Shown here: one piece after another, positions 24,929-35,022 of the stretch
Position numbering within the stretch: the first letter of the stretch is position 1
How the letters are laid out: every line of letters starts with the position of its first letter
Source of the DNA: Exiguobacterium sp. TNDT2
Lineage (GTDB): Bacteria > Bacillota > Bacilli > Exiguobacteriales > Exiguobacteriaceae
NCBI RefSeq assembly: GCF_003331145.1
Contig: NZ_QLVE01000011.1
Span: 1-64,000, forward strand
Length of the DNA: 64,000 bases
Direction: 5' to 3'
The notes under the pieces: generated by a model
Databases searched by the model: none
The model's input: only the letters and a program-made list of their open reading frames with translations
Told to the model about the DNA's origin: nothing
Position numbers and translations under genes: made by a program

Positions 24929-25633
24929 ATGTTCCGCCTGATCAAAACATTCGCTTTAGCCGGGATCTTCACGCTCGCTGCCACGTCGGCAGCTGCGGCG
25001 CCGACAGAACGATCCGCGGAGCGTTTCGCTGAAGAACATTTCGAGTCGATCGTCCTCGACCATATCGAAGGAGACGACCCGAGTAACTATCACTTGACGG
25101 AAAGTCGCGCCATCTCGTTCGGTCCGCTCCATGAAGTGATGATTGCTGCGCAATCCTGTTATTCGCCAGACGAAATGTGCACGTTCGTTCCGAGTGACGA
25201 GTACGTGTCGGCCGTCATACAAGACGGCGAGCCGAGAAACGTCATCGGGACGTATGAGCAAGAACCGGGTGTCTTCGCCTTCTCCACGTTGGGGTATGGC
25301 GACGAGTTAGCCATTGCCTTAGCTGATGTGTCCGGGACATTGGTCCATTCCGCGCGAGAAAATGCATGGTTTGATTTTGACGGGGAGACGTTGACTGCCT
25401 TGACGAATGATGCGAAACGGTTCATCGGCGGAGACACGATCACGCTCGAATCCTATCAGGCACTCTTAGTCGAGGCACATTTAAACGTTGAAGGTTCGTT
25501 GGAGGATGGCCTCACTGGTAGTTCGGGTAATGTTCAGACGACAACTCCAAGATTGTATTGGATGCTTGGCTTTGCGTTGTTGGCGGGGCTCCCGCTCAGT
25601 TATCTTTTGTACCGGAGGCGAGCGAATAAATAA
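24929..25633 (+). CDS. Secreted, C-terminally anchored protein of MoxR/DUF58 cluster 1
   Basis: GAAAGGAG precedes ATG 24929, giving 234 residues. A Sec signal peptide (FRLIKTFALAGIFTLAATSA with an AAA-A cleavage site near 23) is followed by an acidic exported domain with one Cys pair (CYSPDEMC near residue 75). A membrane span near 208-228 ends in the basic RRRANK tail. The type I topology leaves the domain outside. No catalytic motif is seen. In comparable clusters this place is often taken by a TPM or transglutaminase-like protein, but neither is recognisable. It is the last gene before a strong terminator. Confidence 0.75.
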   Translation: MFRLIKTFALAGIFTLAATSAAAAPTERSAERFAEEHFESIVLDHIEGDDPSNYHLTESRAISFGPLHEVMIAAQSCYSPDEMCTFVPSDEYVSAVIQDGEPRNVIGTYEQEPGVFAFSTLGYGDELAIALADVSGTLVHSARENAWFDFDGETLTALTNDAKRFIGGDTITLESYQALLVEAHLNVEGSLEDGLTGSSGNVQTTTPRLYWMLGFALLAGLPLSYLLYRRRANK

Positions 25634-25696
25634 GACGGTTGCATGGAGTCGGTACATATCACCACCTGACTCAAAGATAAATAAATTACACCTATA

Positions 25697-25735
25697 AAAA
25701 ACACCGCTCCACGCAATAGCGTCGAGCGGTGTTTT
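25697..25735. terminator. Bidirectional terminator between cluster 1 and gntR
   Basis: AAAACACCGCTC and GAGCGGTGTTTT form a perfect 12-bp stem with A- and T-runs on both sides, serving the convergent genes that end at 25633 and 25735. Confidence 0.88.
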
Positions 25736-26445
25736 CACATGAACGGTCCGTTCGCCTGGACGACGAACTGCGAGTGTTCGAAATGATACGTGATGCGTGA
25801 ATAGTCGAACGGCTTCCCGTTCGAAAGATGGAAAATCGTCTCGATGCGGAGCGTCGGGTCGTCCGTCTGTAAACCTAGATAGCCGGCCTCCGTGGCAGTC
25901 AGTCGCCCGACCTGCATGTACATGTCCGAAAAGCCGATGGTGACGCCGAGTGCGCCCTGGACGTAATCGAAGATTGAGTCGGCGACGATCTCTCGGTTCA
26001 AATACGGGACGATCGCCTTCACATAGTACGACTCCTCGTAACAGAACACCTCGCCGTCGACGAAGCGGACCCGCTCGACGCGATAGACGTCATCTGTCAC
26101 GTCGATGCCAAGGTTCTGCGCGACCGTCGTGTGCGGTTTCGTGACCGAGACGTCGAGCACGTCCGACGTCAACGCCCGGTCACCGAGATTGCTCTTGAAC
26201 CCTTGCGTCGAGAATAGGCTCATATAGCCCGGACGGTTGTGGCGCCGGACGAAGATCCCGCTTCCCCGCAATTGAAAGATGACGCCTTTTCGCTCCAGCA
26301 ACTCGAGCGCTTTCGTAATCGTACTCTTGCTGACGGCATATTGGCTCATCAACTGCTCGAGGACGGGCAGTTTATCTCCTTGTTTCAAATCCTTTTGATT
26401 GATGTACTGTTCAATCTCTGCTGCAACCTGTTGGTATTTTAACAT
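25735..26445 (-). CDS. GntR/HutC-type transcriptional regulator (UTRA domain)
   Basis: GAGGAAT four bases before ATG 26445 sets the start (236 residues); an ATG at 26463 would add six. The winged helix covers about 1-68: YQQVAAEIEQYINQKDLKQG, then YAVSKSTITKALELLERKGV and an IFQLRGSGIFV wing. The UTRA ligand domain follows from about 90 to the end (VYRVERVRFVDGEVFCYEES, then ATEAGYLGLQTDDPTLRIET). It resembles YydK/BglR-type regulators of beta-glucoside genes. The phospho-beta-glucosidase gene is divergent, and a perfect palindrome lies in the shared gap, so it most likely represses that gene until a phosphorylated sugar binds. Confidence 0.9.
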   Translation of the reverse strand: MLKYQQVAAEIEQYINQKDLKQGDKLPVLEQLMSQYAVSKSTITKALELLERKGVIFQLRGSGIFVRRHNRPGYMSLFSTQGFKSNLGDRALTSDVLDVSVTKPHTTVAQNLGIDVTDDVYRVERVRFVDGEVFCYEESYYVKAIVPYLNREIVADSIFDYVQGALGVTIGFSDMYMQVGRLTATEAGYLGLQTDDPTLRIETIFHLSNGKPFDYSRITYHFEHSQFVVQANGPFM

Positions 26446-26524
26446 GCGTATTCCTCGCTTCATATTCGGTAATTCGATTGTACCATGTCACTATTTTAAC
26501 GAGAATAAAAAGATACCGGACTTG

Positions 26525-26548
26525 TATAATTGTACCGGTACAATTATA
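26525..26548. promoter_or_regulatory. 24-bp perfect palindromic operator for the GntR regulator
   Basis: TATAATTGTACC is followed at once by its exact reverse complement. The inner TTGTACCGGTACAA fits GntR/HutC operators. On the plus strand it overlaps a promoter formed by TTGTAT (26523-26528) and TATACT (26545-26550), 16 bases apart, so bound regulator would block the glucosidase promoter. Confidence 0.8.
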
Positions 26549-26552
26549 CTAG

Positions 26553-28052
<1,500 letters not shown>

Positions 28053-28057
28053 AAATG

Positions 28058-28099
28058 ACTCCTTTTGACTTTCTAAGTGATAGTCAAAGGGAGTTTTTG
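28058..28099 (+). terminator. Terminator of the phospho-beta-glucosidase gene
   Basis: ACTCCTTTTGACT pairs over 13 bases with AGTCAAAGGGAGT (one T-G pair), followed by TTTTT. Confidence 0.88.
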
Positions 28100-28133
28100 T
28101 ATGATGGTAAGTAGAAAGAAATGGGGGCACTCC

Positions 28134-28895
28134 ATGAGACATATCTCAATTCGTTTAGGTACAACTCTTAATCAACCACATGATCGGAACTGGAGGAAGC
28201 GACACATCACCGAGATTCACTCGTCATACGTGTTTGAAGAATTGCTTGCGAATTATCTGTCTCGATTCATCGAGCAAGACGAGGTCCGATTCACATCCGA
28301 CGAACTCGTTGGGATAGAGCTTCTAGTGGCACATGAGACGAAGTCATATATGCACCATACGTTTGATGGGACAGACAATCAGGTGCTGGTCCATGAGTTC
28401 ACGAGTAAAACGTTCAACTATGAGAATTATTTAATGATTCTTGACGAAAAAGAGAAGTTTCGTCATTTCGCTGAGCTCGTACGTGAAGTGCTCGTACCAC
28501 TATTAGAAGTACATACGTTCAGTAAGAGAGAAGCGATTTCTGACATCATCAAACAATGTTTGAGGCAAATCGAAATGAATGACTACAAGTTGGTCATTTT
28601 GCTAAATAAAACTCCAAAATCAAATAAAAAACGAAATCGGATAGCTGTTTTTAAATTGATTGTCTCTGTGACAGGTGCTTCGTTTTGGATTGAAGTTTAT
28701 GAAAAGGGGATGAGGTTATTCCAAGCAAAAGTGATTGAAGAAATCGCGAACCCTAATTCGTTCTCATTATATTTCGGAACGAGTAGTTGGGAGTCCGATG
28801 ACGTGTTCACGATCCATTCCAAAGTTCGAAATTGGAATGCGCGAGTTGATGTCCTGAATGGAACAATCGACATTTATAAACAAATAAGGGACTAA
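28134..28895 (+). CDS. Hypothetical protein, 253 aa
   Basis: GGGGG six bases before ATG 28134 is the best start; the frame is open upstream through the terminator of the preceding gene. The product begins RHISIRLGTTLNQPHDRNWR, is soluble and mixed alpha/beta, and carries a basic patch TPKSNKKRNR near 173. The second half has a beta-rich stretch (IAVFKLIVSVTGASFWIEVY). No known motif is visible. Base composition becomes more AT-rich from here to 29624, suggesting that this and the next gene came in together. I do not recognise the family. Confidence 0.65.
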   Translation: MRHISIRLGTTLNQPHDRNWRKRHITEIHSSYVFEELLANYLSRFIEQDEVRFTSDELVGIELLVAHETKSYMHHTFDGTDNQVLVHEFTSKTFNYENYLMILDEKEKFRHFAELVREVLVPLLEVHTFSKREAISDIIKQCLRQIEMNDYKLVILLNKTPKSNKKRNRIAVFKLIVSVTGASFWIEVYEKGMRLFQAKVIEEIANPNSFSLYFGTSSWESDDVFTIHSKVRNWNARVDVLNGTIDIYKQIRD

Positions 28896-29003
28896 GGAAG
28901 CAAAGCCATCTCGGAGATACAGAACGCTATGACTAAACGACAGTAACTGTCATTGTATGAATAACTCTAAGCCAATCACCATTCATAACGGGAGGGACAT
29001 CAA

Positions 29004-29624
29004 GTGGAATACCCTGTACTTAAAACTCCAATTTTTTTTAGTGTAAGATATGAAGAACTTACTCCAAAATTGTTAAATCAATATTTCGAATACATGATGA
29101 CTAATCTAGAAACTAGAATATGGGTTTTAATAAAACAAACAACACTAAACCGCGTAGTAGAGCATAAAGAAATATTTAGTGATCAAGTCATGGATGAAGT
29201 ATTTGATTGGGCCATAGAAAATCTGGAAATCAGAAAACTCTCAGAATATACGGAGGAAGAACTATTAAACTGTAACCTTGAAAATGCTGCGCCATACGAA
29301 TTATCAAAAAGGAAATTTCTAGCCTCGTTGCTAAAAATAAAAAATGAGAATCACGCCGCTATAAATATGATAGACATTCACGATTACAAATTATTAATGG
29401 ATTTAGGTTTATATTTTGGCGAGTGTTTGAGGCAAAGAATAGATGGTGCCGAATGGGGAGTCTTTAAGAAAAAGAAATATGACATTACAAATCATTTAGT
29501 AATTTTCTTTAGTAATGGTGCTGCATTCTGTCCTTTCTCTGAAGTGGAATTGCTTTTAGGCGATTACGAATCAGAATTTATGACTTTAAAAGATCGAATG
29601 ATTGAACTTAAAGAAATGGATTGA
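29004..29624 (+). CDS. Hypothetical AT-rich gene, 206 aa
   Basis: GGGAGGG seven bases before GTG 29004 gives the start. The product opens EYPVLKTPIFFSVRYEELTP and is helical throughout, with repeated LxxL patterns, no signal and no membrane span. The gene is among the most AT-rich in the window (AAA, AAT, TTA codons abundant), in contrast with the roughly balanced composition of its neighbours, which points to horizontal acquisition. It ends before a bidirectional terminator. Function unknown; an immunity or defence-accessory role is conceivable but unsupported. Confidence 0.7.
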   Translation: MEYPVLKTPIFFSVRYEELTPKLLNQYFEYMMTNLETRIWVLIKQTTLNRVVEHKEIFSDQVMDEVFDWAIENLEIRKLSEYTEEELLNCNLENAAPYELSKRKFLASLLKIKNENHAAINMIDIHDYKLLMDLGLYFGECLRQRIDGAEWGVFKKKKYDITNHLVIFFSNGAAFCPFSEVELLLGDYESEFMTLKDRMIELKEMD

Positions 29625-29708
29625 AAACACGACTTGAAGTAGACAATTCAGGATTTATAACACACAAAACCAATGAACTACTCTAACGAATGAATTATAA
29701 ACGAGTCG

Positions 29709-29748
29709 AAAACGCCCCCCTAGATATTAACTCTAGAGAGGGCGTTTT
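29709..29748. terminator. Bidirectional terminator
   Basis: AAAACGCCC and GGGCGTTTTT, with an inner TAGA/TCTA pairing, form a long hairpin flanked by A- and T-runs between convergent genes. Confidence 0.85.
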
Positions 29749-29763
29749 TGACTAGGAGACTGT

Positions 29764-30621
29764 TTATTCTTTCACCGCTACCCACACTTCGCTATAGACG
29801 TTGTCTGATGGTCCGTCATGCTTCGTGAACGAGATGCTCGGCAAGTCGGCCAGTTCGTACCCAGACGTCGGCAGCCATTCGGCATACGTTTTGGCCATCG
29901 TCTCCTGGAGCGTCTTCGGGAACGGACCGGTATTCGGGAAAACGGCCCATAGGTTCGACTCGATCGTGATTTGTTCAAGGTCCTTGTACGTATTCTCTTG
30001 CGTCGTCGCGAAACCGATCATATGCGTGAGTGAACCCGTTTCGTCCAAATAGCCTTCATCAAAATCAAATGACACGTTCAGTACTTGGTGCGGATAGAGG
30101 TCCGCCAACTGATGCATCTCGCTTCGCTGTTGCGCCGTGATTGACTGCGCCAACTCGACGATGTCATGATTCACGCCTTCGAACTGAATCGGGACGCGTT
30201 TGGACACGCCGACGACGTTGAATGAAGATTTGTGTTCTAATTTGAATTCCATCGAGATTCCTCCTTTGATGTCGATGAAGAAAGTGAATTTCGGGAATGA
30301 CTTTTGAATCTTGTTCTTAATCACTTCAGACGGTAAAAAGCCACACCAATCTCGAAACGCTCGCGAGAACCCGTCGACGGATTGGTAGCCATACGTATAC
30401 GCCACGTTCGTGACCGACTTCCCATGGATCAAGTCCTTGTTCGCTTCTGACAGCCGACGATTTCGGATATATTCATTGAGCGTCATCCCGGCCATGTAGG
30501 AAAACATGCGTCGAAAATGATAGTCGGACACCCCGACGATGCGTGTGATATCCTGACTCGTGATGTCTTCTATTAGATGTTGATCGATGTGGTCCATCAA
30601 TCGGTTCAGTGATTCAAGCAT
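29764..30621 (-). CDS. AraC-family regulator with GyrI-like effector domain
   Basis: GGAGG eight bases before ATG 30621 sets the start (285 residues). The N-terminal 100 residues are two AraC helix-turn-helix units (ITSQDITRIVGVSDYHFRRM, then VTNVAYTYGYQSVDGFSRAF). A linker leads to a GyrI-like/AraC_E_bind domain from about 125 (MEFKLEHKSSFNVVGVSKRV) that usually binds hydrophobic drugs or cations. This is the Rob/BltR-style arrangement with the DNA-binding part first. The target is not evident; the small membrane protein gene at 30711 lies just upstream in the same direction. Confidence 0.88.
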   Translation of the reverse strand: MLESLNRLMDHIDQHLIEDITSQDITRIVGVSDYHFRRMFSYMAGMTLNEYIRNRRLSEANKDLIHGKSVTNVAYTYGYQSVDGFSRAFRDWCGFLPSEVIKNKIQKSFPKFTFFIDIKGGISMEFKLEHKSSFNVVGVSKRVPIQFEGVNHDIVELAQSITAQQRSEMHQLADLYPHQVLNVSFDFDEGYLDETGSLTHMIGFATTQENTYKDLEQITIESNLWAVFPNTGPFPKTLQETMAKTYAEWLPTSGYELADLPSISFTKHDGPSDNVYSEVWVAVKE

Positions 30622-30710
30622 CAGCATTCCCTCCTTTCTGCATTCATCATACTTCGAACATCGTAGGGGTACTCGATGATTTCGATACGGATGTCATTGG
30701 ATAGAAGACG

Positions 30711-30926
30711 TCACTGGTTGTAGCCGATGAACATCGTGAACATGATGAGGATGACCGATGACGTCATGAGTAAGAACGTAAGCGAGCTCGCGAACACGAG
30801 AAAACCTTTGGAGAAGTGGCGTCGTCGTTTCCAAATCCCTATGACGAACACCACGTTCAAAATGAGAAATAGTGCGAGCAGCAGTAACGGGAGAGCCCGG
30901 TCCTGCATCAATATAAGTAAGTCCAT
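30711..30926 (-). CDS. Small two-span membrane protein, 71 aa
   Basis: AAGGAAGG precedes ATG 30926. Residues 10-31 (ALPLLLLALFLILNVVFVIG) and 44-66 (VFASSLTFLLMTSSVILIMF) are strong membrane helices joined by a basic loop WKRRRHF, which should face the cytoplasm. There is no signal peptide or enzyme motif. The product is of unknown function. An overlapping frame on the same strand shows no such organisation and is taken as chance. Confidence 0.7.
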   Translation of the reverse strand: MDLLILMQDRALPLLLLALFLILNVVFVIGIWKRRRHFSKGFLVFASSLTFLLMTSSVILIMFTMFIGYNQ

Positions 30927-31035
30927 AGATGTTACCTTCCTTCAACTATTTTTAAAAAGCAGGAGATTCATCATAACTGCCCTTATAATAAACAAGAATT
31001 AACACTGATATCGTTTGTTACCTAGGAGGAAAACT

Positions 31036-31299
31036 ATGAAAAAGCTACTTCGTGCGACCATCGCCGGCATCGCGTTGTTCACGCTGAGCATCGCACCGTC
31101 AGAAACCGTGGACGCCGCACCGAAAAAAATTAAGAATTGCACCGAACTGAATAAGACGTACAAAGGCGGTGTCGCCAAAACGAAGACGACGAAAAACAAA
31201 GGTGGTAAGACAAAGTACAAGCCTTACGCCAACAGTTCGTTATACGAAGCGAACAAATCAAAAGACCGTGACAAGGACGGTATCGCCTGCGAGCGCTAA
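31036..31299 (+). CDS. Secreted excalibur-domain protein
   Basis: TAGGAGGAA five bases before ATG 31036 sets the start, giving 87 residues. A Sec signal peptide (KKLLRATIAGIALFTLSIAP, cleavage near VDA-A) is followed by the excalibur calcium-binding domain: NCTELNKTYKGGVAK, a basic lysine-rich stretch, then NKSKDRDKDGIACE, where DxDxDG forms the calcium loop and two cysteines pair. Members are extracellular, often beside thermonuclease-like proteins or alone. The role is unknown; the very basic middle suggests wall or nucleic-acid binding. A terminator follows directly. Confidence 0.88.
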   Translation: MKKLLRATIAGIALFTLSIAPSETVDAAPKKIKNCTELNKTYKGGVAKTKTTKNKGGKTKYKPYANSSLYEANKSKDRDKDGIACER

Positions 31300-31300
31300 G

Positions 31301-31335
31301 AGATGAGAGGACAGCCGTCCTCCGTCTCTTTTTTA
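31301..31335 (+). terminator. Terminator of the excalibur gene
   Basis: GAGGAC pairs with GTCCTC across AGCC, extended by GAGA/TCTC, and is followed by six T residues. Confidence 0.8.
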
Positions 31336-31872
31336 GTTGTTGAAGCGGTAAGATACTTCCCCTTCAGAATCATAGCCGGTGATAGACTCAATCGACTCGA
31401 TTTGGTCGACGAGCACGAACCAAACGTCATTCCCGGCCTTCGTCTTCAACAGTTCCGGTTCGAACCTTTCCCCGTTCAACTCGACGACGACTCTTGTCGT
31501 CTCGCCGTGGTTCATCCCGTAAAGGATATCGTACGGGGAACATGCTGACGGATCTCCGCACGATTGGCCGAAAGTCGACCACGTGAGACCTGCCTCGGAC
31601 AGCGATTCAGATGTAACCGACTGAACCTGATTGTCGACAGTAAGTTCAAGACCTATGCCTTGCGCAACCGGCTCTTCACTCCATTCCTCGACGGTGTAAC
31701 TGTTCGTGAAAAAGCGAAGACTCATATTACGGTCATCAACAGGGTAGGTGAGAATCGGTTCCGCTCCTTCGGGCAACTGTGGCTGTTTGGTCGACTCGAC
31801 TCCCCATGCCACTCCGGCTGATAACAACAACATGAACACAATAATGAGGACAATTTTTTGCTGACGCTTCAT
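31333..31872 (-). CDS. Membrane-anchored hypothetical protein, 179 aa
   Basis: ATG 31872 overlaps the stop of the broken hydrolase gene by four bases, so it was co-translated with it. Residues 6-24 (KIVLIIVFMLLLSAGVAWGV) form a signal anchor. The extracytoplasmic part is acidic with one close cysteine pair (SCGDPSACSP near 105) and beta strands (RVVVELNGERFEPELL). No lipobox or catalytic motif is seen. Because the upstream gene is frameshifted, ribosomes may no longer reach this start by coupling, which could lower its expression. Family not recognised. Confidence 0.7.
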   Translation of the reverse strand: MKRQQKIVLIIVFMLLLSAGVAWGVESTKQPQLPEGAEPILTYPVDDRNMSLRFFTNSYTVEEWSEEPVAQGIGLELTVDNQVQSVTSESLSEAGLTWSTFGQSCGDPSACSPYDILYGMNHGETTRVVVELNGERFEPELLKTKAGNDVWFVLVDQIESIESITGYDSEGEVSYRFNN

Positions 31873-32767
31873 GACAGACCGCTCACTTTCTCGACTTGTA
31901 AAAATTGTCGTACCTGTTCAATCGGGAACGCCGGGTTCCAATGGACGAAGTGGCCACCTGTCATTCGTATGTAAGTGATTGGCAGCTCATGCCGTTGCAG
32001 GTCCATCATGGCTGACTTCGTCAATCGGGCTTCTTTGTCGTCCAGTCCGACAAAATCGCCGTAAATAAGCAACGTCGGGACTTGAAGTGAACGCATGAGC
32101 TGCGGCACGGCAAGTTGATAGAAGCCGAACAACAGATTCAATCTGCCTCGACCGAGCTTAGCCGGGGCGTCCAACGCACGTCGAATCTCGTCTCGTTCAG
32201 TGAGACCTGTCTGTGCGCAGAATGCCTTAACCTGTTCCTCTGGCATCGGAGCTGACACGTTGTCTGAAATGATTTTTGTCTCGATTTTCCGGACGAGTCG
32301 AGGTCCGAACAGACGATAAAGTCCGCTCAGGAGCGGGACGGCAAGGCCCAACACCCTATATTCTCTCAACGGAACGCGCGGGAACGTCTTATGGCCTTGG
32401 TCTCGCTTTCGCCGCTCCACGTGCTCGGGATAATAAGCGGCGAAAGCGAGACCTACCGCGCCGCCGAGTGAATGCGCGATCACATGGACGGGTCTGATTC
32501 GATGTGTGACGACGTAGTCGTTGACCCAATCCGCCAACTGTTCGAACGTCACGGCCTGCTTAATCCCTTCACTTCGCCCGAACCCTGGCAGATCGAACAA
32601 ATGAACTTCGAAGTCGTTGCGCAACGCCTCAGCGAGCGAACGGCCTTCCTCCCCAGTGAATCCCCGGCCGGTAAAAATAGCACGGGTGTCCCGCTCCCGA
32701 GCACTTCTGCATGATAACGATTCAATTGAACCCCACCTTTCAACTCCCAATATCTGTATCTTTTCAT
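31869..32767 (-). pseudogene. Alpha/beta hydrolase gene with a one-base frameshift
   Basis: From ATG 32767 one frame gives RYRYWELKGGVQLN and VLGSGTPVLFLPAG, then loses sense. A second frame picks up FTGEEGRSLAEALRNDFEVH, DLPGFGRSEG, VIAHSLGGAVGLAFA (nucleophile elbow GxSxG) and the late TGGHFVHWNP (catalytic His) to 31869. Adding one G in the CCCC/GGGG run at 32662-32665 joins them into a normal hydrolase of about 300 residues. A TTG at 32725 after AAAGGTGGGG is a good alternative start. The intact family covers esterases and lipases; substrate unknown. The break may be real or a homopolymer sequencing error. Confidence 0.8.
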
Positions 32768-32919
32768 TGTACGTGACTGATGATTGGAACAAAAGCAGAT
32801 TCTTCCAAACAGAGACACGTTTCCCTCCAAATCCGGGTATAGACTACTGACACGTGAGCAGGTTGCACATGTCGTTTTCACTGTCGCTCTTGAGTTGTCT
32901 CAACAAGGAGGAATGCGGT

Positions 32920-33678
32920 GTGAAATTATCGGGTAAAACGGCGCTCGTCACCGGGGCCGGGTCAGGGATGGGTCGGGCGATCGCCAAACTGTTTGCCGAG
33001 GAAGGGGCACGCGTCGTCGCCGTCGACATGAACGCGGATTCGGTCGAAACAGTCGTGTCAGAGATTAAAGCGAGCGGTGGGGAAGCCGTCGGCGTCGCCG
33101 GGAACGTCACAAAGCAGGAAGATATCGACAAGATGGTCGAGACGGCGAAGAGCACGTTCGGTTCGCTCGACATCTTGGTCAACAATGCCGGCATCATGGA
33201 CAACTTTTTGACCGTCGGCGAAGTGACCGACGAGGTGTGGGACCGTGTCATCGCCGTCAATTTGACCGGACCGATGAAACTGGCCCGGGCCGCGATCAAC
33301 ATCATGGACAAGCAAGAAACGGGCGGCGTCATCATCAATAACGCCTCGGTCGGTGGCCTGTTCGGGACACGGGGCGGCGCCTCGTACGTCGCCTCGAAGC
33401 ACGCACTGATCGGCCTGACGAAAAATATTGCCGCCACGTACGGTACGTTCAACAAGATTCGGGCCAACGCCATCGCACCGGGCGGGGTCAATACGAATAT
33501 CGGCGCCACCATCACCGCGCCGAGCGAGCTCGGGATGCGGGCCATCCAAGGGGCAGGGGAGGCACCGATGGGTGAACCGGAGCAAATTGCCAAGGTCGCG
33601 TTGTTCCTCGCCTCCGACGATTCGAGTTTCGTCAATGGCGACGTCTTGAAAGCGGACGGTGGGTGGACCGCCCGTTAA
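32920..33678 (+). CDS. Short-chain dehydrogenase/reductase (FabG-like)
   Basis: AAGGAGGA nine bases before GTG 32920 sets the start (252 residues); a GTG at 32854 is open but lies before the ribosome site. TGAGSGMGRAIA at 11-22 is the NAD(P) loop. Asp near 37 (VVAVDMNAD) suggests NAD preference. NNAGIMDNF follows near 88. The catalytic Ser sits in INNASVGG, and YVASK near 152 holds Tyr and Lys. The C-terminus FVNGDVLKADGGWTA is the usual classical-SDR end. Substrate unknown; relatives include glucose and 3-oxoacyl dehydrogenases. It converges on an AraC regulator across a shared terminator. Confidence 0.9.
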   Translation: MKLSGKTALVTGAGSGMGRAIAKLFAEEGARVVAVDMNADSVETVVSEIKASGGEAVGVAGNVTKQEDIDKMVETAKSTFGSLDILVNNAGIMDNFLTVGEVTDEVWDRVIAVNLTGPMKLARAAINIMDKQETGGVIINNASVGGLFGTRGGASYVASKHALIGLTKNIAATYGTFNKIRANAIAPGGVNTNIGATITAPSELGMRAIQGAGEAPMGEPEQIAKVALFLASDDSSFVNGDVLKADGGWTAR

Positions 33679-33683
33679 CGAGA

Positions 33684-33709
33684 AAAAGCCGACACGATTG
33701 TCGGCTTTT
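33684..33709. terminator. Bidirectional terminator
   Basis: AAAGCCGACA pairs with TGTCGGCTTT across CGAT, with A- and T-runs outside, between the convergent SDR and AraC genes. Confidence 0.88.
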
Positions 33710-33710
33710 G

Positions 33711-34511
33711 TTATGTCTTCTGCTTGCGAAACGCGAGCGGTGTTTGATGATGCACTTTCTTAAACGTCTGGACGAAATGGCTCACGCTCGTAAAGCCAAA
33801 CCGGTTTGCCACTTCAGCGACCGGACTGTCCGTCTCACATAACAGACGGGCGGCTCGTTGCATCCGGATGTCTTGGACATAGGCGAGCGGCGATGTGTCG
33901 CCCCATTTTGTAAAGTAGCGGCAACATTCCGCCCGGCTCAGACCACCCGTTGCTGCGATGTCTTCGAGCGTCAGTTTCATCGTGTCATGGTCATGTATGT
34001 AGGCGAGCATGAGACGCATCCGTTCCTGAACATGATGTTTCGTTCTGCTTTGCGGCTGTTGAATCCAATAGCGCCAAATGACTGCGAGTTGTAAGCTCGC
34101 ATCGAGCAACGCGAACGAGGACTTCTTTTTCAGACTGCGAATCACTTTGTCGATTATGTCGAGGATGACCTTGTCATCCGGTTCAGCCGGATGCAACACT
34201 TTACTACGCGACGTCTCGGCATGTGGTGTCACGTACAACTCCGCAAGCGACGGAGAGAATAGGTCAAACGGCTCGACGGAGATCACGATCAAACGAAATG
34301 GCTCTCCCTTCGGTTCAACTTTCACGATTTGTCCACGGTCTAAGATCAACGCCATCCCGGAGCGGAGCCGAGACCGTGTCCCATTGACGAGCAGGTCGAG
34401 TTGTCCGTTCGTGATTAACCAGATTTGAAACTGCGGATTCACTTTGATCGTCGTGTCAATCGTCGTTTCAGTCCACTCTTGGATATCAATCAGATTTTCT
34501 TCAACCTTCAT
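33711..34511 (-). CDS. AraC-family transcriptional regulator with cupin sensor
   Basis: GAGGTG precedes ATG 34511. The 266 residues start with a cupin-like sensor (about 1-110: IQEWTETTIDTTIKVNPQFQ and LLVNGTRSRLRSGMALILDR). The two AraC helix-turn-helix units lie at about 165-262 (MKLTLEDIAATGGLSRAECC and SPVAEVANRFGFTSVSHFVQ then TFKKVHHQTPLAFRK). Such proteins usually regulate sugar or stress genes near them. No clear target is adjacent; the convergent SDR and the upstream DUF1294 gene are the only neighbours. Its promoter region (34512-34651) shows no obvious operator. Confidence 0.88.
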   Translation of the reverse strand: MKVEENLIDIQEWTETTIDTTIKVNPQFQIWLITNGQLDLLVNGTRSRLRSGMALILDRGQIVKVEPKGEPFRLIVISVEPFDLFSPSLAELYVTPHAETSRSKVLHPAEPDDKVILDIIDKVIRSLKKKSSFALLDASLQLAVIWRYWIQQPQSRTKHHVQERMRLMLAYIHDHDTMKLTLEDIAATGGLSRAECCRYFTKWGDTSPLAYVQDIRMQRAARLLCETDSPVAEVANRFGFTSVSHFVQTFKKVHHQTPLAFRKQKT

Positions 34512-34651
34512 CCGAACACCTCAATATTTGAACATTTATTTTGTTTTAACACCGGATGGACACACTTCTTTTTCACCACGAAGCGTCTATCAAGACATTT
34601 CATCGGAATTTTCTGCGTGGCGATTGAACAAGTTCCCTCTATATAATGGCG

Positions 34652-34912
34652 TCAAAAGATGAACCAGCCCGTGATCCCGGCATGCACCAAGATGGCAATC
34701 GGGACCCCAATTCGAAACATCGGCTTCAATGTCTTATGACGGAAGAGGCGCATCGCAAGATAGGCGCCGAATGCGCCACCGATCCAAACAAGAATGAGTA
34801 ACGTTCGTTCCGAAATGCGCCATTCACTTGATTTGGCACGGCGTTTATCGAAGAAAAATGTCATAAACGCTAGTAAATTAGTCACAATGTAATATAGCAG
34901 TAATAGTTCCAA
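34652..34912 (-). CDS. DUF1294 small membrane protein
   Basis: The 86 residues have three hydrophobic segments (LLLYYIVTNLLAFMTFFF, RTLLILVWIGGAFGAYLAM and PIAILVHAGITGWFIF) and the DUF1294 marks FFDKRRAKSSEWRISE and FRHKTLKPMF. The function of this family is unknown; some members are fused to cold-shock domains, which suggests a link to stress or nucleic acids, but this copy stands alone. GAAAGGAGGTTTTAG lies upstream of ATG 34912. Confidence 0.88.
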   Translation of the reverse strand: MELLLLYYIVTNLLAFMTFFFDKRRAKSSEWRISERTLLILVWIGGAFGAYLAMRLFRHKTLKPMFRIGVPIAILVHAGITGWFIF

Positions 34913-35022
34913 AGACTAAAACCTCCTTTCTCTTCTCTTTAGTATAGTCGAAAACGGCTCAACAAAGCCATTTGTATCTAGATTGTAAAAATTCAGAGTC
35001 CTCTCATCCCTTTGAAAGCTTC

